Source: an uncultured Flavobacteriaceae bacterium
GTDB lineage: Bacteria; Bacteroidota; Bacteroidia; Flavobacteriales; Flavobacteriaceae
NCBI GenBank assembly: GCA_937901915.1
Contig: CALGUD010000001.1
Span: 1 to 25,697, forward strand
DNA length: 25,697 nt
Reading direction: 5' to 3'
Shown in pieces: positions 15,201 to 23,936 of the stretch; within the stretch, counting starts at the first letter, position 1; every line of letters begins with the position of its first letter. The notes below the pieces were generated by a model. It was given only the letters and a program-made list of their open reading frames with translations, was not told the DNA's origin and ran no database searches. Position numbers and translations under genes: made by a program.

Positions 15201-17062
15201 GAAGGGGTTTTGCCTTCGGACAAGATTTTAAAATGGATACAGGAGACCTCAGGTTCCTGATTTTTTACGCACGGTTCCAGGCAGGTGGCGGATTTGACAT
15301 CATGCTCCGCGATTATGGAGAAGCTGAATGTTCCAACACAGGCAAAAAGGTGGGTATAGACGGTTGGTATGCCAATGGTCAGGCATATGCCTACCTGCAA
15401 GGTGAGCTGGGATTACGAATTAAACTTTTCTTTATTAGAAAGAAAATACCCATTATAAAAGGCGGTGCTGCAGTTCTGTTACAGGCAAAAGCACCAAACC
15501 CTATCTGGATGCGAGGTTATGTAGGGGGGTATTACAATCTTCTGGGTGGACTGGTTAAAGGAAAGTTCAGGTTTAAAATGACCATTGGCGAAGAATGTGA
15601 ATTCATGGATGCCTCTCCTTTGGGTGGTATTAAAATGATTACCGATGTGACCCCCGATGACGGCACCGGGGATGTTGATGTGTTTGCAGCCCCTCAAGCT
15701 ACTTTCAGTATGCGTGTAAACGAGCCTATTGTGATACCGGAAGATAAAGAAGACAAAACCTATAAAGTAATCCTGGAGAAATTCAGGGTGGTGGACGAGA
15801 AAGGAAAAGAAATTGAAGGTACCCTTAAATGGAGCTATATGAACGATGTGGCTACTTTTATTTCTACAGACATCCTTCCACCCAAAACCAAATTAAAGGC
15901 AGAAGTAGAAGTGAGCTTCCAGGAGAAAGTAAACGGGGTATTTCAAACCATTCATGACGATGGTAAAAAAGCCATCGAATACGAAGAAAGAAGTTTTACC
16001 ACAGGGACCGCTCCCAACGTAATACCCATGCACAATATTCAATACTGTTACCCGGTAGTGGACCAGCAATTGTTTTATCCGGGGGAATATAATACCGGGT
16101 ACATACAATTGTTAAGAGGGCAGGATTACCTTTTTGATGATGCACAGTGGAAAAGCGAGGTTGTTCTTATTAATGAAACCGGTACCACAACTTCTACCCA
16201 AATGAATTATGGAGTAAAAGACAATAAAGTTTTTTATACAATGCCCGACATTCAAAGGGACAGTAAATATGCTGTATCCATTATAAGTTCACCTAAAAAT
16301 AAACTCTCAACTTCCGGATCAACCCAAAAAACGACCAAAGAAGATTTGGGAGGTGAAAATACAATGGAAATTACAACCAAACAGGCAGAAAACGTTTCTA
16401 AAGACGGAGAAATTGAAAGGCTTGCCTATGAGTTTAAGTCAAGTGGATACAAAACATTTTCTTCTAAAGTAAATGACATTAAAGTTACAAATGATAATTG
16501 GGGACGGATAGCTTCGGATGTGATTTACCTCACTTCATCCATACAAAACCACGAAGGTTTTGACCTTGCAGAACTAAAAGGAAATCAATACACCGAAAAT
16601 ATTCCTTTGGTATATGCAGAGGCTACTATTAAAGACGCTTATTTTGAAAAAGATATTGACCCGGTGCTTTACCGCAGATACAGTCTGCAGAATAAATATA
16701 CCATCAGTAGAAACCCCGATGAATTTGGATTCAGGCCGGTGCGGGCGTTACCAATATCCACCAGTTATATAACCAGCCTCGAGTACAACACCGACCTGGT
16801 ATGGAGAGCGTCAAAATTTCCATTTATGTACAACCTGCCCGATATCTATAAGTTCGATTATATCGATATAAGCCACAAAGTCATCAATGACTATGTAAAA
16901 GGCCTGCTGCCGGGTAACGATCCTGCCCTGCAAATATTGGATACACCATACCTGTTTATGAGGTCAGGCAATTATGAAGTAAAGTACACATATATGTTAC
17001 CGGGTGGTATTAAAGGAAGCACGGCCATCTATAAATTTAAAAACCCAATTAATATCCGGTAA
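12281..17062 (+). CDS. Very large exported beta-rich protein of unknown function (1593 aa)
   Basis: I do not recognise a named domain. A signal peptide (LLVPFLLLINFFCIYA) ends near residue 20. Residues ~80-700 are a long succession of short alternating strands with Gly-rich turns, many ending in phrases like GQVVLPIGD or GDVFIPF, consistent with an extended repetitive beta structure. Residues ~700-1130 are Gly- and aromatic-rich and include YKMKRRGFG, GGRAGWAVIHLSPDEWYLHM and a proline linker SPPPPPEV at ~943. From ~1150 the sequence looks like Ig-like modules (for example ATFSMRVNEPIVIPEDKEDK, then a FRVVDEKGKEIEGTLKW strand pair). No T9SS sorting domain or lipobox is visible. It is the first gene of a tight cluster; its stop codon abuts the ATG of the next gene. 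A surface or periplasmic structural role is inferred from export and context. Confidence 0.85.
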   Translation: MKRTLLVPFLLLINFFCIYAHTGKDSIVTTQANSSVKLNSTVTQKALQNLNLDFPIQEQAFKYASSERAEFTFNSIYSEYPVSENINNKREEAKGSFEEIESGNSWVTSVNNEDISTLPIGVKHYMNEVEYAIGIAKARIYPQYTELTVFARVTLPQTDEQGAPIELFFGANNVKLSHQGGIMGDANLVLLGDVFIPFNAGNWLLSFKGGFNYDTGNTENLTYVTINCDGIKEMSLMGEVQFSRQMITPVDEKGMPLPETRAYTNPDGSKTQVPNRVHAAFSIVASDWNDIVVDISISPFVLSKHPDKFMFSANHAVFDFSDLRTENVRFPQYYYDNNLLMPNQESWRGVYVQSLQVGLPKEFKTTKSIQSNKRVTFTAMDMIIDNFGVSGYFAIDNLFPLQEGRTDEQNAWSFSVDHIGVKLTANKLASADFSGQVVLPIGDKTDEIINVNEGQQTFGLGYQGIISEEEYSMSVFTTETIDFNIWKAKAQLLPNSGVELKVRDGRFLPKAILNGRMAISASQKESMENEGQIDENKKSIQFQGIQFQELVLQTESPILQVGYFGYNDEVKIMNFPVSIGNIELSSINSQTILGFDLKFNLMGEGDKGFAADTRLEFFSSVRAENYKQRWQYERVKLARIFLQADMGAFKMEGDLTLMENDPEYGDGFAARLKVEMEALKGVTVEAKAIFGKIDFRYWYFDVMVDNLPTGKAPTGITLKGLGGGAFYKMKRRGFGSSFSPSGLAYVPDKDSSLGLKAMMLFGVVNDKALNGGAGFEILFNKNGGVNRMGLYGEAHVMQAFDIPNPAAAITGKMKEMADKAGLNDMVDKLSGEKLTKPFVERATDEYPASVSGEAGLNAYIGIEYDFENKILHGELDIYVNVAGGIITGRASGGRAGWAVIHLSPDEWYLHMGTPQDRLGLKVGLGPLSIEAGGYFMIGDYMPASPPPPPEVAQILGLEAESLNYMRDENSLGTGRGFAFGQDFKMDTGDLRFLIFYARFQAGGGFDIMLRDYGEAECSNTGKKVGIDGWYANGQAYAYLQGELGLRIKLFFIRKKIPIIKGGAAVLLQAKAPNPIWMRGYVGGYYNLLGGLVKGKFRFKMTIGEECEFMDASPLGGIKMITDVTPDDGTGDVDVFAAPQATFSMRVNEPIVIPEDKEDKTYKVILEKFRVVDEKGKEIEGTLKWSYMNDVATFISTDILPPKTKLKAEVEVSFQEKVNGVFQTIHDDGKKAIEYEERSFTTGTAPNVIPMHNIQYCYPVVDQQLFYPGEYNTGYIQLLRGQDYLFDDAQWKSEVVLINETGTTTSTQMNYGVKDNKVFYTMPDIQRDSKYAVSIISSPKNKLSTSGSTQKTTKEDLGGENTMEITTKQAENVSKDGEIERLAYEFKSSGYKTFSSKVNDIKVTNDNWGRIASDVIYLTSSIQNHEGFDLAELKGNQYTENIPLVYAEATIKDAYFEKDIDPVLYRRYSLQNKYTISRNPDEFGFRPVRALPISTSYITSLEYNTDLVWRASKFPFMYNLPDIYKFDYIDISHKVINDYVKGLLPGNDPALQILDTPYLFMRSGNYEVKYTYMLPGGIKGSTAIYKFKNPINIR

Positions 17063-19159
17063 ATGAACAATTGTAAACACATACTAAGTTTTTTATGTAT
17101 TCTCTTTACCTGTCTATACGGCTACACACAGGAAGAACCTGTTGTTGAAAATGAAATACAGGTGATAAGCAGGGTACAACCGGAGAGAATACTGATCAGG
17201 TGGGCACCTTTAACCCCGTCAATCTGGTTAAAGTCAAATACCCACGGATATAATATTGAACGCTATACCATTTACCGGGACGGACAAAGGCTGGCTGCCC
17301 CTGAAAAGAAAATAGTGACCCCTGCACCTCTCAAGCCCGAACCTTTAGAACAATGGGAAGAAATAGCCACCAATAACGATTATGCGGCCATACTGGCCCA
17401 GGCCCTTTATGGCGATAGTTTTGATGTGGAAGGCTCCGAAGAACAGGGCAGTCTCTTGCAAATTATTAACCAGGCAGAAGAAATAGAACAACGCTTTTCT
17501 TTCGCCCTTTTTGCTGCGGATATGAACTTTGAGGCAGCTAAAAAGGCAGCGCTCGGTTTTGAGGATAAAGACATAAAAAGCAATGAACGCTATTACTACC
17601 GTATTATAAGTGCCATCCCGGAAGAGATTGCCATCGTGAAGGAAGGCGCTGTATATGTAGATGCCGGTAAGATAGAAGAATTGCCTGCCCCCATAGACCT
17701 GATCGCGGTAAACGGGGATAAAAACATCATGCTTACCTGGGAATATGAACTTTTTAAATTCGTTTACACTTCCTATTTTGTAGAAAGGTCAGAAGACGGG
17801 AATAACTTTAAGCGTTTAGGGGACACCCCTTTGGTAAACCTGAACGACAAACCCGAAGCCCCGGCCAAAAGGATGTATTATATTGATACACTCGCACAAA
17901 ACAATAAAAAATATTACTACCGGGTACTCGGGGTGTCACCTTTTGGAGAAGAAGGCCAACCCTCAGACGTAGTTTCGGGTCAGGGAACAGAAGAACTTAC
18001 CTTTACCCCACACATCAGGAAATATGAATTGTTGGATAATGGCGGTGCACGTATAGAATGGGAATTCCCGAAAGAAGGAGAAAAAGCCATTACGGGTTTT
18101 CACCTTAACTGGTCAACTACTGCCAAAGGGCCATACAAAACCGTTAAAGAAAATATAGCGGCACAGCAGCGCTCAACTAGCTACGATAACCTTTCACCTT
18201 CCAATTATTTTACGGTTACGGCGGTAGCTAATGGTAATAAAAGCAAAACATCTATGGCTACTTTTGTGCAAACAATAGACTCAATACCCCCGGCAGCACC
18301 TGTAGAAGTAAAAGGGGTTATAGATAGCCTTGGGGTGGTAAAACTCTCCTGGAAACCTAATGAAGAACCGGATATTTTGGGCTACAGGGTGTTCAGGGGC
18401 AACCTTGAAGGAGAAGAACTCTCTCAGCTCACAGAATCGCCTGTTGAAATTAATAATTATACCGACACAGTTACAATAGCTTCCCTGAACAGCAAAGTGT
18501 ATTACAGTATTGTTGCGGTAGACAAACGCTTTAACATGTCCGCCTACTCTGAAAAACTTACCCTGAAAAAACCGGATGTGGTGCCGCCATCATCCCCGGT
18601 ATTTTCAAAATACGAAGTTATTGACGGAACAGTAGTTTTAAACTGGATCAACAGCACAAGTGACGATGTACAATCCCACAAGCTGTTCCGCCAGGACATG
18701 ACCGGTAAAAACACAGACTGGCAACGGGTTTTTGTAACCGACACCCTTTCTACGTTTACCGATACCGATGTATTGAGCAATAACACATACCGCTATGCCA
18801 TCTTTGCTGTAGATGAAAGCGAATTGTTATCTAAGCCCTCAACACCTTTAACAATCTCGGTTACAAACATGCAATTGCAAAACACCATTAAGGGCTTTAC
18901 GCTATATGCAGACTTTGAAAACCAAAAAATTGACCTCTCCTGGGCAAAACTGCCCCCGGATGTAACAGAAATACTGATCTATAAAGCCAAAGAAGATGAA
19001 AAACCGGTTTTATTAAGACAAATTCCTGTAGCTGTAAATAAGGTAACCCGGTTTGAAGATAAAAAAGTAAACCCGGGCAACAGGTATGAATATGCTATAA
19101 AAGCACTCAAACAAAGCGGGGAAGTGTATGGATACCAATCAAAACAAATTGAATATTAA
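17063..19159 (+). CDS. Exported fibronectin type III repeat protein (698 aa)
   Basis: This is a secreted multi-domain adhesive or scaffold protein. A signal peptide (HILSFLCILFTCLYGYTQ) ends near residue 23. About six FN3-like domains follow. Clear starts are near 210 (PAPIDLIAVNGDKNIMLTW), 315, 410 (PAAPVEVKGVIDSLGVVKLS), 508 (PSSPVFSKYEVIDGTVVLNW) and 607. The first FN3 unit (from ~30) is unusual: between its Tyr-rich ERYTIYRDG strand and the closing ERYYYRIISAIP strands lies an ~80-residue helical insertion containing ILAQALYGDSFDVEG and EQRFSFALFAADMNFEAAKK. No T9SS sorting domain is present; the C-terminus is GYQSKQIEY. It starts at the base directly after the previous stop, and the next gene starts one base after its own stop, so translation is probably coupled. 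Confidence 0.88.
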   Translation: MNNCKHILSFLCILFTCLYGYTQEEPVVENEIQVISRVQPERILIRWAPLTPSIWLKSNTHGYNIERYTIYRDGQRLAAPEKKIVTPAPLKPEPLEQWEEIATNNDYAAILAQALYGDSFDVEGSEEQGSLLQIINQAEEIEQRFSFALFAADMNFEAAKKAALGFEDKDIKSNERYYYRIISAIPEEIAIVKEGAVYVDAGKIEELPAPIDLIAVNGDKNIMLTWEYELFKFVYTSYFVERSEDGNNFKRLGDTPLVNLNDKPEAPAKRMYYIDTLAQNNKKYYYRVLGVSPFGEEGQPSDVVSGQGTEELTFTPHIRKYELLDNGGARIEWEFPKEGEKAITGFHLNWSTTAKGPYKTVKENIAAQQRSTSYDNLSPSNYFTVTAVANGNKSKTSMATFVQTIDSIPPAAPVEVKGVIDSLGVVKLSWKPNEEPDILGYRVFRGNLEGEELSQLTESPVEINNYTDTVTIASLNSKVYYSIVAVDKRFNMSAYSEKLTLKKPDVVPPSSPVFSKYEVIDGTVVLNWINSTSDDVQSHKLFRQDMTGKNTDWQRVFVTDTLSTFTDTDVLSNNTYRYAIFAVDESELLSKPSTPLTISVTNMQLQNTIKGFTLYADFENQKIDLSWAKLPPDVTEILIYKAKEDEKPVLLRQIPVAVNKVTRFEDKKVNPGNRYEYAIKALKQSGEVYGYQSKQIEY

Positions 19160-19160
19160 G

Positions 19161-22100
19161 ATGAAAAGGAATGTAAAACATATAGGACTGACTAAAACGT
19201 GCCTTTTAATATTTTTATTTTTTAGTGGGATTATCAATCTGTATTCACAATCATGGTATGAGATTACTTTTGAAAATTTAAATTTCAGGATAACCAGTAA
19301 TGTAAAGAATCAAACATCTTCAAATTTAAACATCACTTTGCATTTTGAAGATGGTTCTGAACGACCTTTATATTACACCCCTATTGGTGATGGAACTAGG
19401 GCAGAAAACTACTCTATTGATCCTATCAGAACGCAAGAAAGACCTGTACATATAAATGTACGCATGTTTGTTAACTTTTCACATGCTGACAGGGTAGATT
19501 TTAATGAAGTGCTCCCTTTGAACGAAGGGTGTTTGCCCAATGGTTATTACTTCAAAGACCTTAACGGAATAAATCCTGACTTAGGTTTTAGGTATAGCGC
19601 AAGGCCGATATTAAATCTGGCAATTCCCACTAGTAACATCCTGGGTTATGAAAACAGTCGCACACTAAGGGCAGCGACTGATGCTATGAGTTTTCCATCT
19701 TACTTTTATAATTGGGAGTACAGTGAAGTGTTACCAACAGTTGGATGGCGTCCTCTCCCAGGGGCATCAAATTCTCCAGAAATAACGATAACGCCAAGTT
19801 CGTTTTTATCTCAAAATACCATAGGCGGACGTATTTATTTCAGGGTCAGATCCTGTGATGATACCTATTCGAATGTTATTTTTTATGATTTAAGACGCTC
19901 TGCCCCTCATATTATTCAAGCAGTTCCTACAAAGGTCTCATGTTATGACTCCCAGGATGGCCAGATTAGGATCACCTTTGACCGACCCTTAGAACCGGGG
20001 GACAATTTGAATATTACCGTAGCAGATATGTCAAGACCAATGGTAGGAATCGATGACAATGGAAGGCAAAATTTTCATATTGTAGATGGGGTTGGAGTGG
20101 AAAACATCACTGAACTGGATGAAAACAACAGCATTGTTTTATATGATCTCCCTCCAAGTGCTACAGAGTTCAGGGTAGATATTCTTGGTGCCTACAATGG
20201 TTCAATGTATTATTCCGGAGCTGAAAACCACAGTAGGCCGGTTACAATAAGCCGCCCTGAAGCCCCAGTATCCTTCCAGATCACCGATGTTATTAATGTA
20301 TGGTGTAATGATGGTGACTCTGACCCAACTAACAATAACGACGGGGAAATACATTTAAGGGCAGACGGAGGGAATGACGGAACGTATCAATTTTCCATTA
20401 CCGGGGAAAACCAAACCGGAGCATGGCAGGATTTTTCAGAAAGTAATACGCATAACATCCGGGTAAGAAAATATACACATGAAAGAGGGGTTCACTGTTA
20501 TGCAAAAGAGCAGACTGTTTTAGGAGGGGAAATATCTCTGGGAGAAGTAATTGTCCTGGAACAGGAAATAACTCAACCGGAGGCACCTTTACAGCTGGTT
20601 TATGAACATCATATTGAGCCCACAGCGTACGGCTTTACAAATGGGTCTATCACCACCCGGGTTTTTGGTGGGACACCCATATCAGGCAACAGCTATAATT
20701 TTGAGTGGCGTAACAGCGATGGTGACTTAATAACGGATACCACAACCAGGTATGAGATAGGACAGGGCTATTTTATCACCTTAAATAACATTCCAGCAGG
20801 TACTTATTTCTTAACAGTTACGGATAGTAACTTCAGTCAGGCTACTTTTACAACAGGTTGTACTGTAGTAGATTCAGAATTTGAACTCGACCAGCCGGAC
20901 CCTTTACAGGTTATTTTTGAAGAAACAAACTCTATTTCCTGTAACAGCGATAATATTCAAAATGACCCCTATAGCGATGGAGAACTTACTGCGCATGTTA
21001 CCGGTGGTGTGCAGCTCGATTTATTTGATAACAGCGGTTTGCCATATTATTACACCTGGAAAAAGAGGATTGACGGATCATGGATGGTTTTAGAGGCCGA
21101 AACGGATAATATTTTGTCTGGTATAAGCCATGGAGAATATGCTTTAAACGTTATGGATGCCAACGGAATTATCCTGGGAGATTACGAACATAATATTTTG
21201 GTTAGGGAAACAGATTCCACAGTAACTATGCTGCAACCGGACTTATTGGATATTTCACACACCAAAATTAATCCTACCTGCGCCCAGGGGAATAACGGAA
21301 GTATTTCTATTGAGGTCTCCGGGGGTACCCCGCCGTATACGGTTTCATGGTCTAACGGGGCGTCCACATACTCAGTAGAAAATTTAACAACCGGTAAATA
21401 CCTGGTGTACGTAACAGACAGTAAGGGTTGCCGGGCAGAGGAAGAAATTATCCTGGAACAACCTGATGGTATGCAACCCCAGGTAACTACTAGCATACCT
21501 CCCACCTGTTATTTGGGAAATGACGGGATCATTGAAGTTGTTACCAGCGGTGGAACACCACCCTATACTTATTTATGGGATACAGGGGAAACTACACCTT
21601 ATATAAACAATTTGGAGGCAGGAACATACAGGGTTCAGGTTACCGATGCACAGAATTGTGTAACTTTCCTTGAAGAAACCCTGGAAGAAACTCCACCTCT
21701 CGTGGTTGACCTGGGTCAAGACCGTACGCTATGCGACTGGCAATGGTTGGAACTTGATATTACCATTGATGACCCCGGGGCAGTTTACAATTGGGTTTCA
21801 GAAAATGGTTTCGAGAGCGATTCGCCCGCTGTACAATTCACAGAGCCCGGAATATACAGGGCAACTGTTACTACTTCAAAAGGATGTACAGGTTTTGGCG
21901 AAATAGAAGTAAAAACCTCCACAGCTCCTATAGATGCACATTTTGTGTTGAGCACCCAGGCATTTGCCAGGGAAGAAACCCTATTGGTAAACATCAGTAG
22001 CCCGGTAGGCGATAGGGTAGAGTGGACACTCCCCGAAGGGGTAGATATGATATACGAGGCCAATAATAAAATAATTGTGCTTTTTAAAGAAGCGGGTAAT

Positions 22101-22466
22101 TATGATATTAATTTAAGGTCCTATCAGGGTGACTGCTACTTGGATTACACCAAAAATATTATTGTGGAACGAGCCACAGAATTGCAGGATATAGGCGACA
22201 GCAATAATCCTTTTATAGAAGAATTTATTGTGTACCCGAACCCAGGCAACGGGAATTTTAAGATAAAACTTTCCCTTGCTGAGGAGGCTAATATCTCAGT
22301 AAAGGTTATTAGTCTTGTAACTTCCAGTGTAATGGATGCAAGAACAGAAGGGGGATCCAGGGATTATTTACTGGAATACGACCTGCAGCATTTGCAATCC
22401 GGGGTTTATTTGTTATTGCTGGAAACCCCAAAAGGGGATGAAATACGAAAACTGGTTTTTGATTAA
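19161..22466 (+). CDS. SprB-repeat protein with T9SS type A sorting domain (1101 aa)
   Basis: This is a cell-surface or secreted protein exported by Sec and then by the type IX secretion system. A signal peptide (TCLLIFLFFSGIINLYSQ) ends near residue 30 of this start. The middle consists of Ig-like and SprB-type repeats. The two best are at ~705-770 (NNGSISIEVSGGTPPYTVSW) and ~780-845 (NDGIIEVVTSGGTPPYTYLW), both with the GGTPPYTxxW signature and the closing LxxGxYxVxVTD. More diverged copies precede them. The C-terminus (~1020-1101) is a T9SS type A sorting domain with YPNPGNGNF, LQSGVYLLLLET and a basic KLVFD end. The start at 19161 is chosen because it follows the upstream stop at 19159 by one base; the in-frame ATG at 19128 would overlap that gene and put 11 polar residues before the signal peptide. 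The next gene is 2 bases away. Confidence 0.92.
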   Translation: MKRNVKHIGLTKTCLLIFLFFSGIINLYSQSWYEITFENLNFRITSNVKNQTSSNLNITLHFEDGSERPLYYTPIGDGTRAENYSIDPIRTQERPVHINVRMFVNFSHADRVDFNEVLPLNEGCLPNGYYFKDLNGINPDLGFRYSARPILNLAIPTSNILGYENSRTLRAATDAMSFPSYFYNWEYSEVLPTVGWRPLPGASNSPEITITPSSFLSQNTIGGRIYFRVRSCDDTYSNVIFYDLRRSAPHIIQAVPTKVSCYDSQDGQIRITFDRPLEPGDNLNITVADMSRPMVGIDDNGRQNFHIVDGVGVENITELDENNSIVLYDLPPSATEFRVDILGAYNGSMYYSGAENHSRPVTISRPEAPVSFQITDVINVWCNDGDSDPTNNNDGEIHLRADGGNDGTYQFSITGENQTGAWQDFSESNTHNIRVRKYTHERGVHCYAKEQTVLGGEISLGEVIVLEQEITQPEAPLQLVYEHHIEPTAYGFTNGSITTRVFGGTPISGNSYNFEWRNSDGDLITDTTTRYEIGQGYFITLNNIPAGTYFLTVTDSNFSQATFTTGCTVVDSEFELDQPDPLQVIFEETNSISCNSDNIQNDPYSDGELTAHVTGGVQLDLFDNSGLPYYYTWKKRIDGSWMVLEAETDNILSGISHGEYALNVMDANGIILGDYEHNILVRETDSTVTMLQPDLLDISHTKINPTCAQGNNGSISIEVSGGTPPYTVSWSNGASTYSVENLTTGKYLVYVTDSKGCRAEEEIILEQPDGMQPQVTTSIPPTCYLGNDGIIEVVTSGGTPPYTYLWDTGETTPYINNLEAGTYRVQVTDAQNCVTFLEETLEETPPLVVDLGQDRTLCDWQWLELDITIDDPGAVYNWVSENGFESDSPAVQFTEPGIYRATVTTSKGCTGFGEIEVKTSTAPIDAHFVLSTQAFAREETLLVNISSPVGDRVEWTLPEGVDMIYEANNKIIVLFKEAGNYDINLRSYQGDCYLDYTKNIIVERATELQDIGDSNNPFIEEFIVYPNPGNGNFKIKLSLAEEANISVKVISLVTSSVMDARTEGGSRDYLLEYDLQHLQSGVYLLLLETPKGDEIRKLVFD

Positions 22467-22468
22467 AC

Positions 22469-23833
22469 ATGACAAAAAAACTAACATACATAATCCTTTA
22501 TCTTCTCATTGTGGGAATCACCATCACCTGTACCAAAGAAGAGGTAGTACCTGTTTCTGCGAACTTTGATATTGATGTGGTTGATAATGACTATTCCATT
22601 CCCGTGCAGGTAATGATCCTCAATAAATCTGAAGAAGCAGACACGTATGAATGGACTTTTGAAGGTGGAAGCCCTGCCAGTTCCACAAAGAGGAATCCGG
22701 GTATCATCCTCTATGAAACAAAAGGGGAATATACCATCAGGTTGTATGCAGCCAATAAAGATGGTTCTGAAGACGAACATACAATGTCTATCAATATAGA
22801 CGCCCCTGTGGTGGTTGATTTTACAGTTGAGGTGGTGGAAAGTAACTATCCGCCCCTGGAAGTAAATATTAGTAACAATACCACCGGAGCGAGCTCCTAT
22901 AAATGGGAGTTTGAAGGAGGGATCCCTTCTTCATCCACCGAAAAAGACCCTCCTACCGTTGTATTTCCTGAACCCGGGGAATATACCATCAGGTTGGAAG
23001 TAAGTAACGGACTCGAAACTTATGATATGGAAACAACAGTTCTGGTTGAACAACACCTTAGTGCAGGTTTTGAATGGGAAGTAAATTTTGATGATGATGA
23101 CCATCAGGTACCGGTACATTTAACCATGCAGAACCATAGTACCAGCGCCACCAATTTTCTGTGGACTTTTGAGAATGGAGTGCCGGCAACTTCCATAGAA
23201 GAAAATCCCGAAGTCACTTTCAATACCCCGGGCATCCATAACATTACCCTGGAGGCATCCAACGGTAAAACATCAGAAACTATAAGTAAAGAAATTGAAG
23301 TATATCCCGACACCAATCTGCGGGTATTTGAAGATGTTGTATTTGGTATCAATACATCCCATACCAACAATGTAAACGGAAGTTTCTTTTCAACCCATAC
23401 CCGGCAGTCTTATACCCAAAATGAAGTAACAGAAGAAAATAGCTCTATAATAGATATTATTTTCTTCGGTCTCAACGATCAATTTATACTGAATAAGTTT
23501 GTTTCTCCCGACGAAACGGGCGGAACCACTTTTCCAGACATACAGAATGCCACCCACACAAAATTTATAAACTCGCAGGAACTGTGCGGTTGTGGAGCAT
23601 CATTATCAGTAGTAGAATTTGATGCCATGGCCAATGATGTATTGCTGCAAAACTTAACCATCGTAGAAACTGTAGACGGACTCGAGCAGTTTAACAGTGA
23701 CATGGCATCCAGGATTGTGCTTTTTGAAAACAGCCACGGATTAAAGGGAGCCATAAAAATTAAACAATATGTTCAAAACGGACAAGACTCATATATAATA
23801 ACAGATATAAAAACACAGAAAGAAGCAAAGTAA
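22469..23833 (+). CDS. PKD-repeat lipoprotein (454 aa)
   Basis: This is an exported protein with three PKD (polycystic kidney disease, Ig-like) domains. A signal peptide is followed by Cys at residue 21 (ITITC), a plausible lipobox although Thr rather than Gly/Ala precedes the Cys. The repeats lie at ~30-112, ~114-195 and ~200-285. Each has the PKD core YEWTFEGG or variants (YKWEFEGG, FLWTFENG), a Pro-rich turn, and GEYTIRL or GIHNITL. Adjacent repeats are spaced 84 codons and share a 21-base identical stretch. The last ~165 residues form a separate domain I do not recognise, with a Cys-Gly-Cys (LCGCGA). It starts 2 bases after the T9SS protein stop and closes the tight four-gene unit. Surface anchoring and a partner role are inferred. 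Confidence 0.88.
   Translation: MTKKLTYIILYLLIVGITITCTKEEVVPVSANFDIDVVDNDYSIPVQVMILNKSEEADTYEWTFEGGSPASSTKRNPGIILYETKGEYTIRLYAANKDGSEDEHTMSINIDAPVVVDFTVEVVESNYPPLEVNISNNTTGASSYKWEFEGGIPSSSTEKDPPTVVFPEPGEYTIRLEVSNGLETYDMETTVLVEQHLSAGFEWEVNFDDDDHQVPVHLTMQNHSTSATNFLWTFENGVPATSIEENPEVTFNTPGIHNITLEASNGKTSETISKEIEVYPDTNLRVFEDVVFGINTSHTNNVNGSFFSTHTRQSYTQNEVTEENSSIIDIIFFGLNDQFILNKFVSPDETGGTTFPDIQNATHTKFINSQELCGCGASLSVVEFDAMANDVLLQNLTIVETVDGLEQFNSDMASRIVLFENSHGLKGAIKIKQYVQNGQDSYIITDIKTQKEAK
22724..22996 (+). repeat. In-frame 84-codon direct repeat inside the PKD gene
   Basis: An identical 21-base stretch beginning GGGGAATATACCATC occurs at 22724-22744 and at 22976-22996. The copies are 252 bases apart, which is 84 codons, the period of the PKD domains, and both encode the GEYTIRL strand. 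The third domain has diverged at this point. Confidence 0.8.
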
Positions 23834-23936
23834 AGCAACATGAGAAAATATGCACAGAAAATATTTTGTATAATTTAATATTTTATAAAAATGATTTATA
23901 CATTAAAAAGAATATATGATAAGGAAATGATTGGAT

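Noticed and set aside
19128..19160. Upstream ATG giving a 1112-aa SprB-repeat protein
   Set aside because: It overlaps the end of the FN3 gene and puts 11 polar residues ahead of the signal peptide. The ATG at 19161 comes one base after the upstream stop, as in the rest of the cluster.
22724..22996. CRISPR-like repeat pair
   Set aside because: The two identical 21-base copies lie in frame within PKD domains and are protein repeats. No spacer array exists anywhere in the window.
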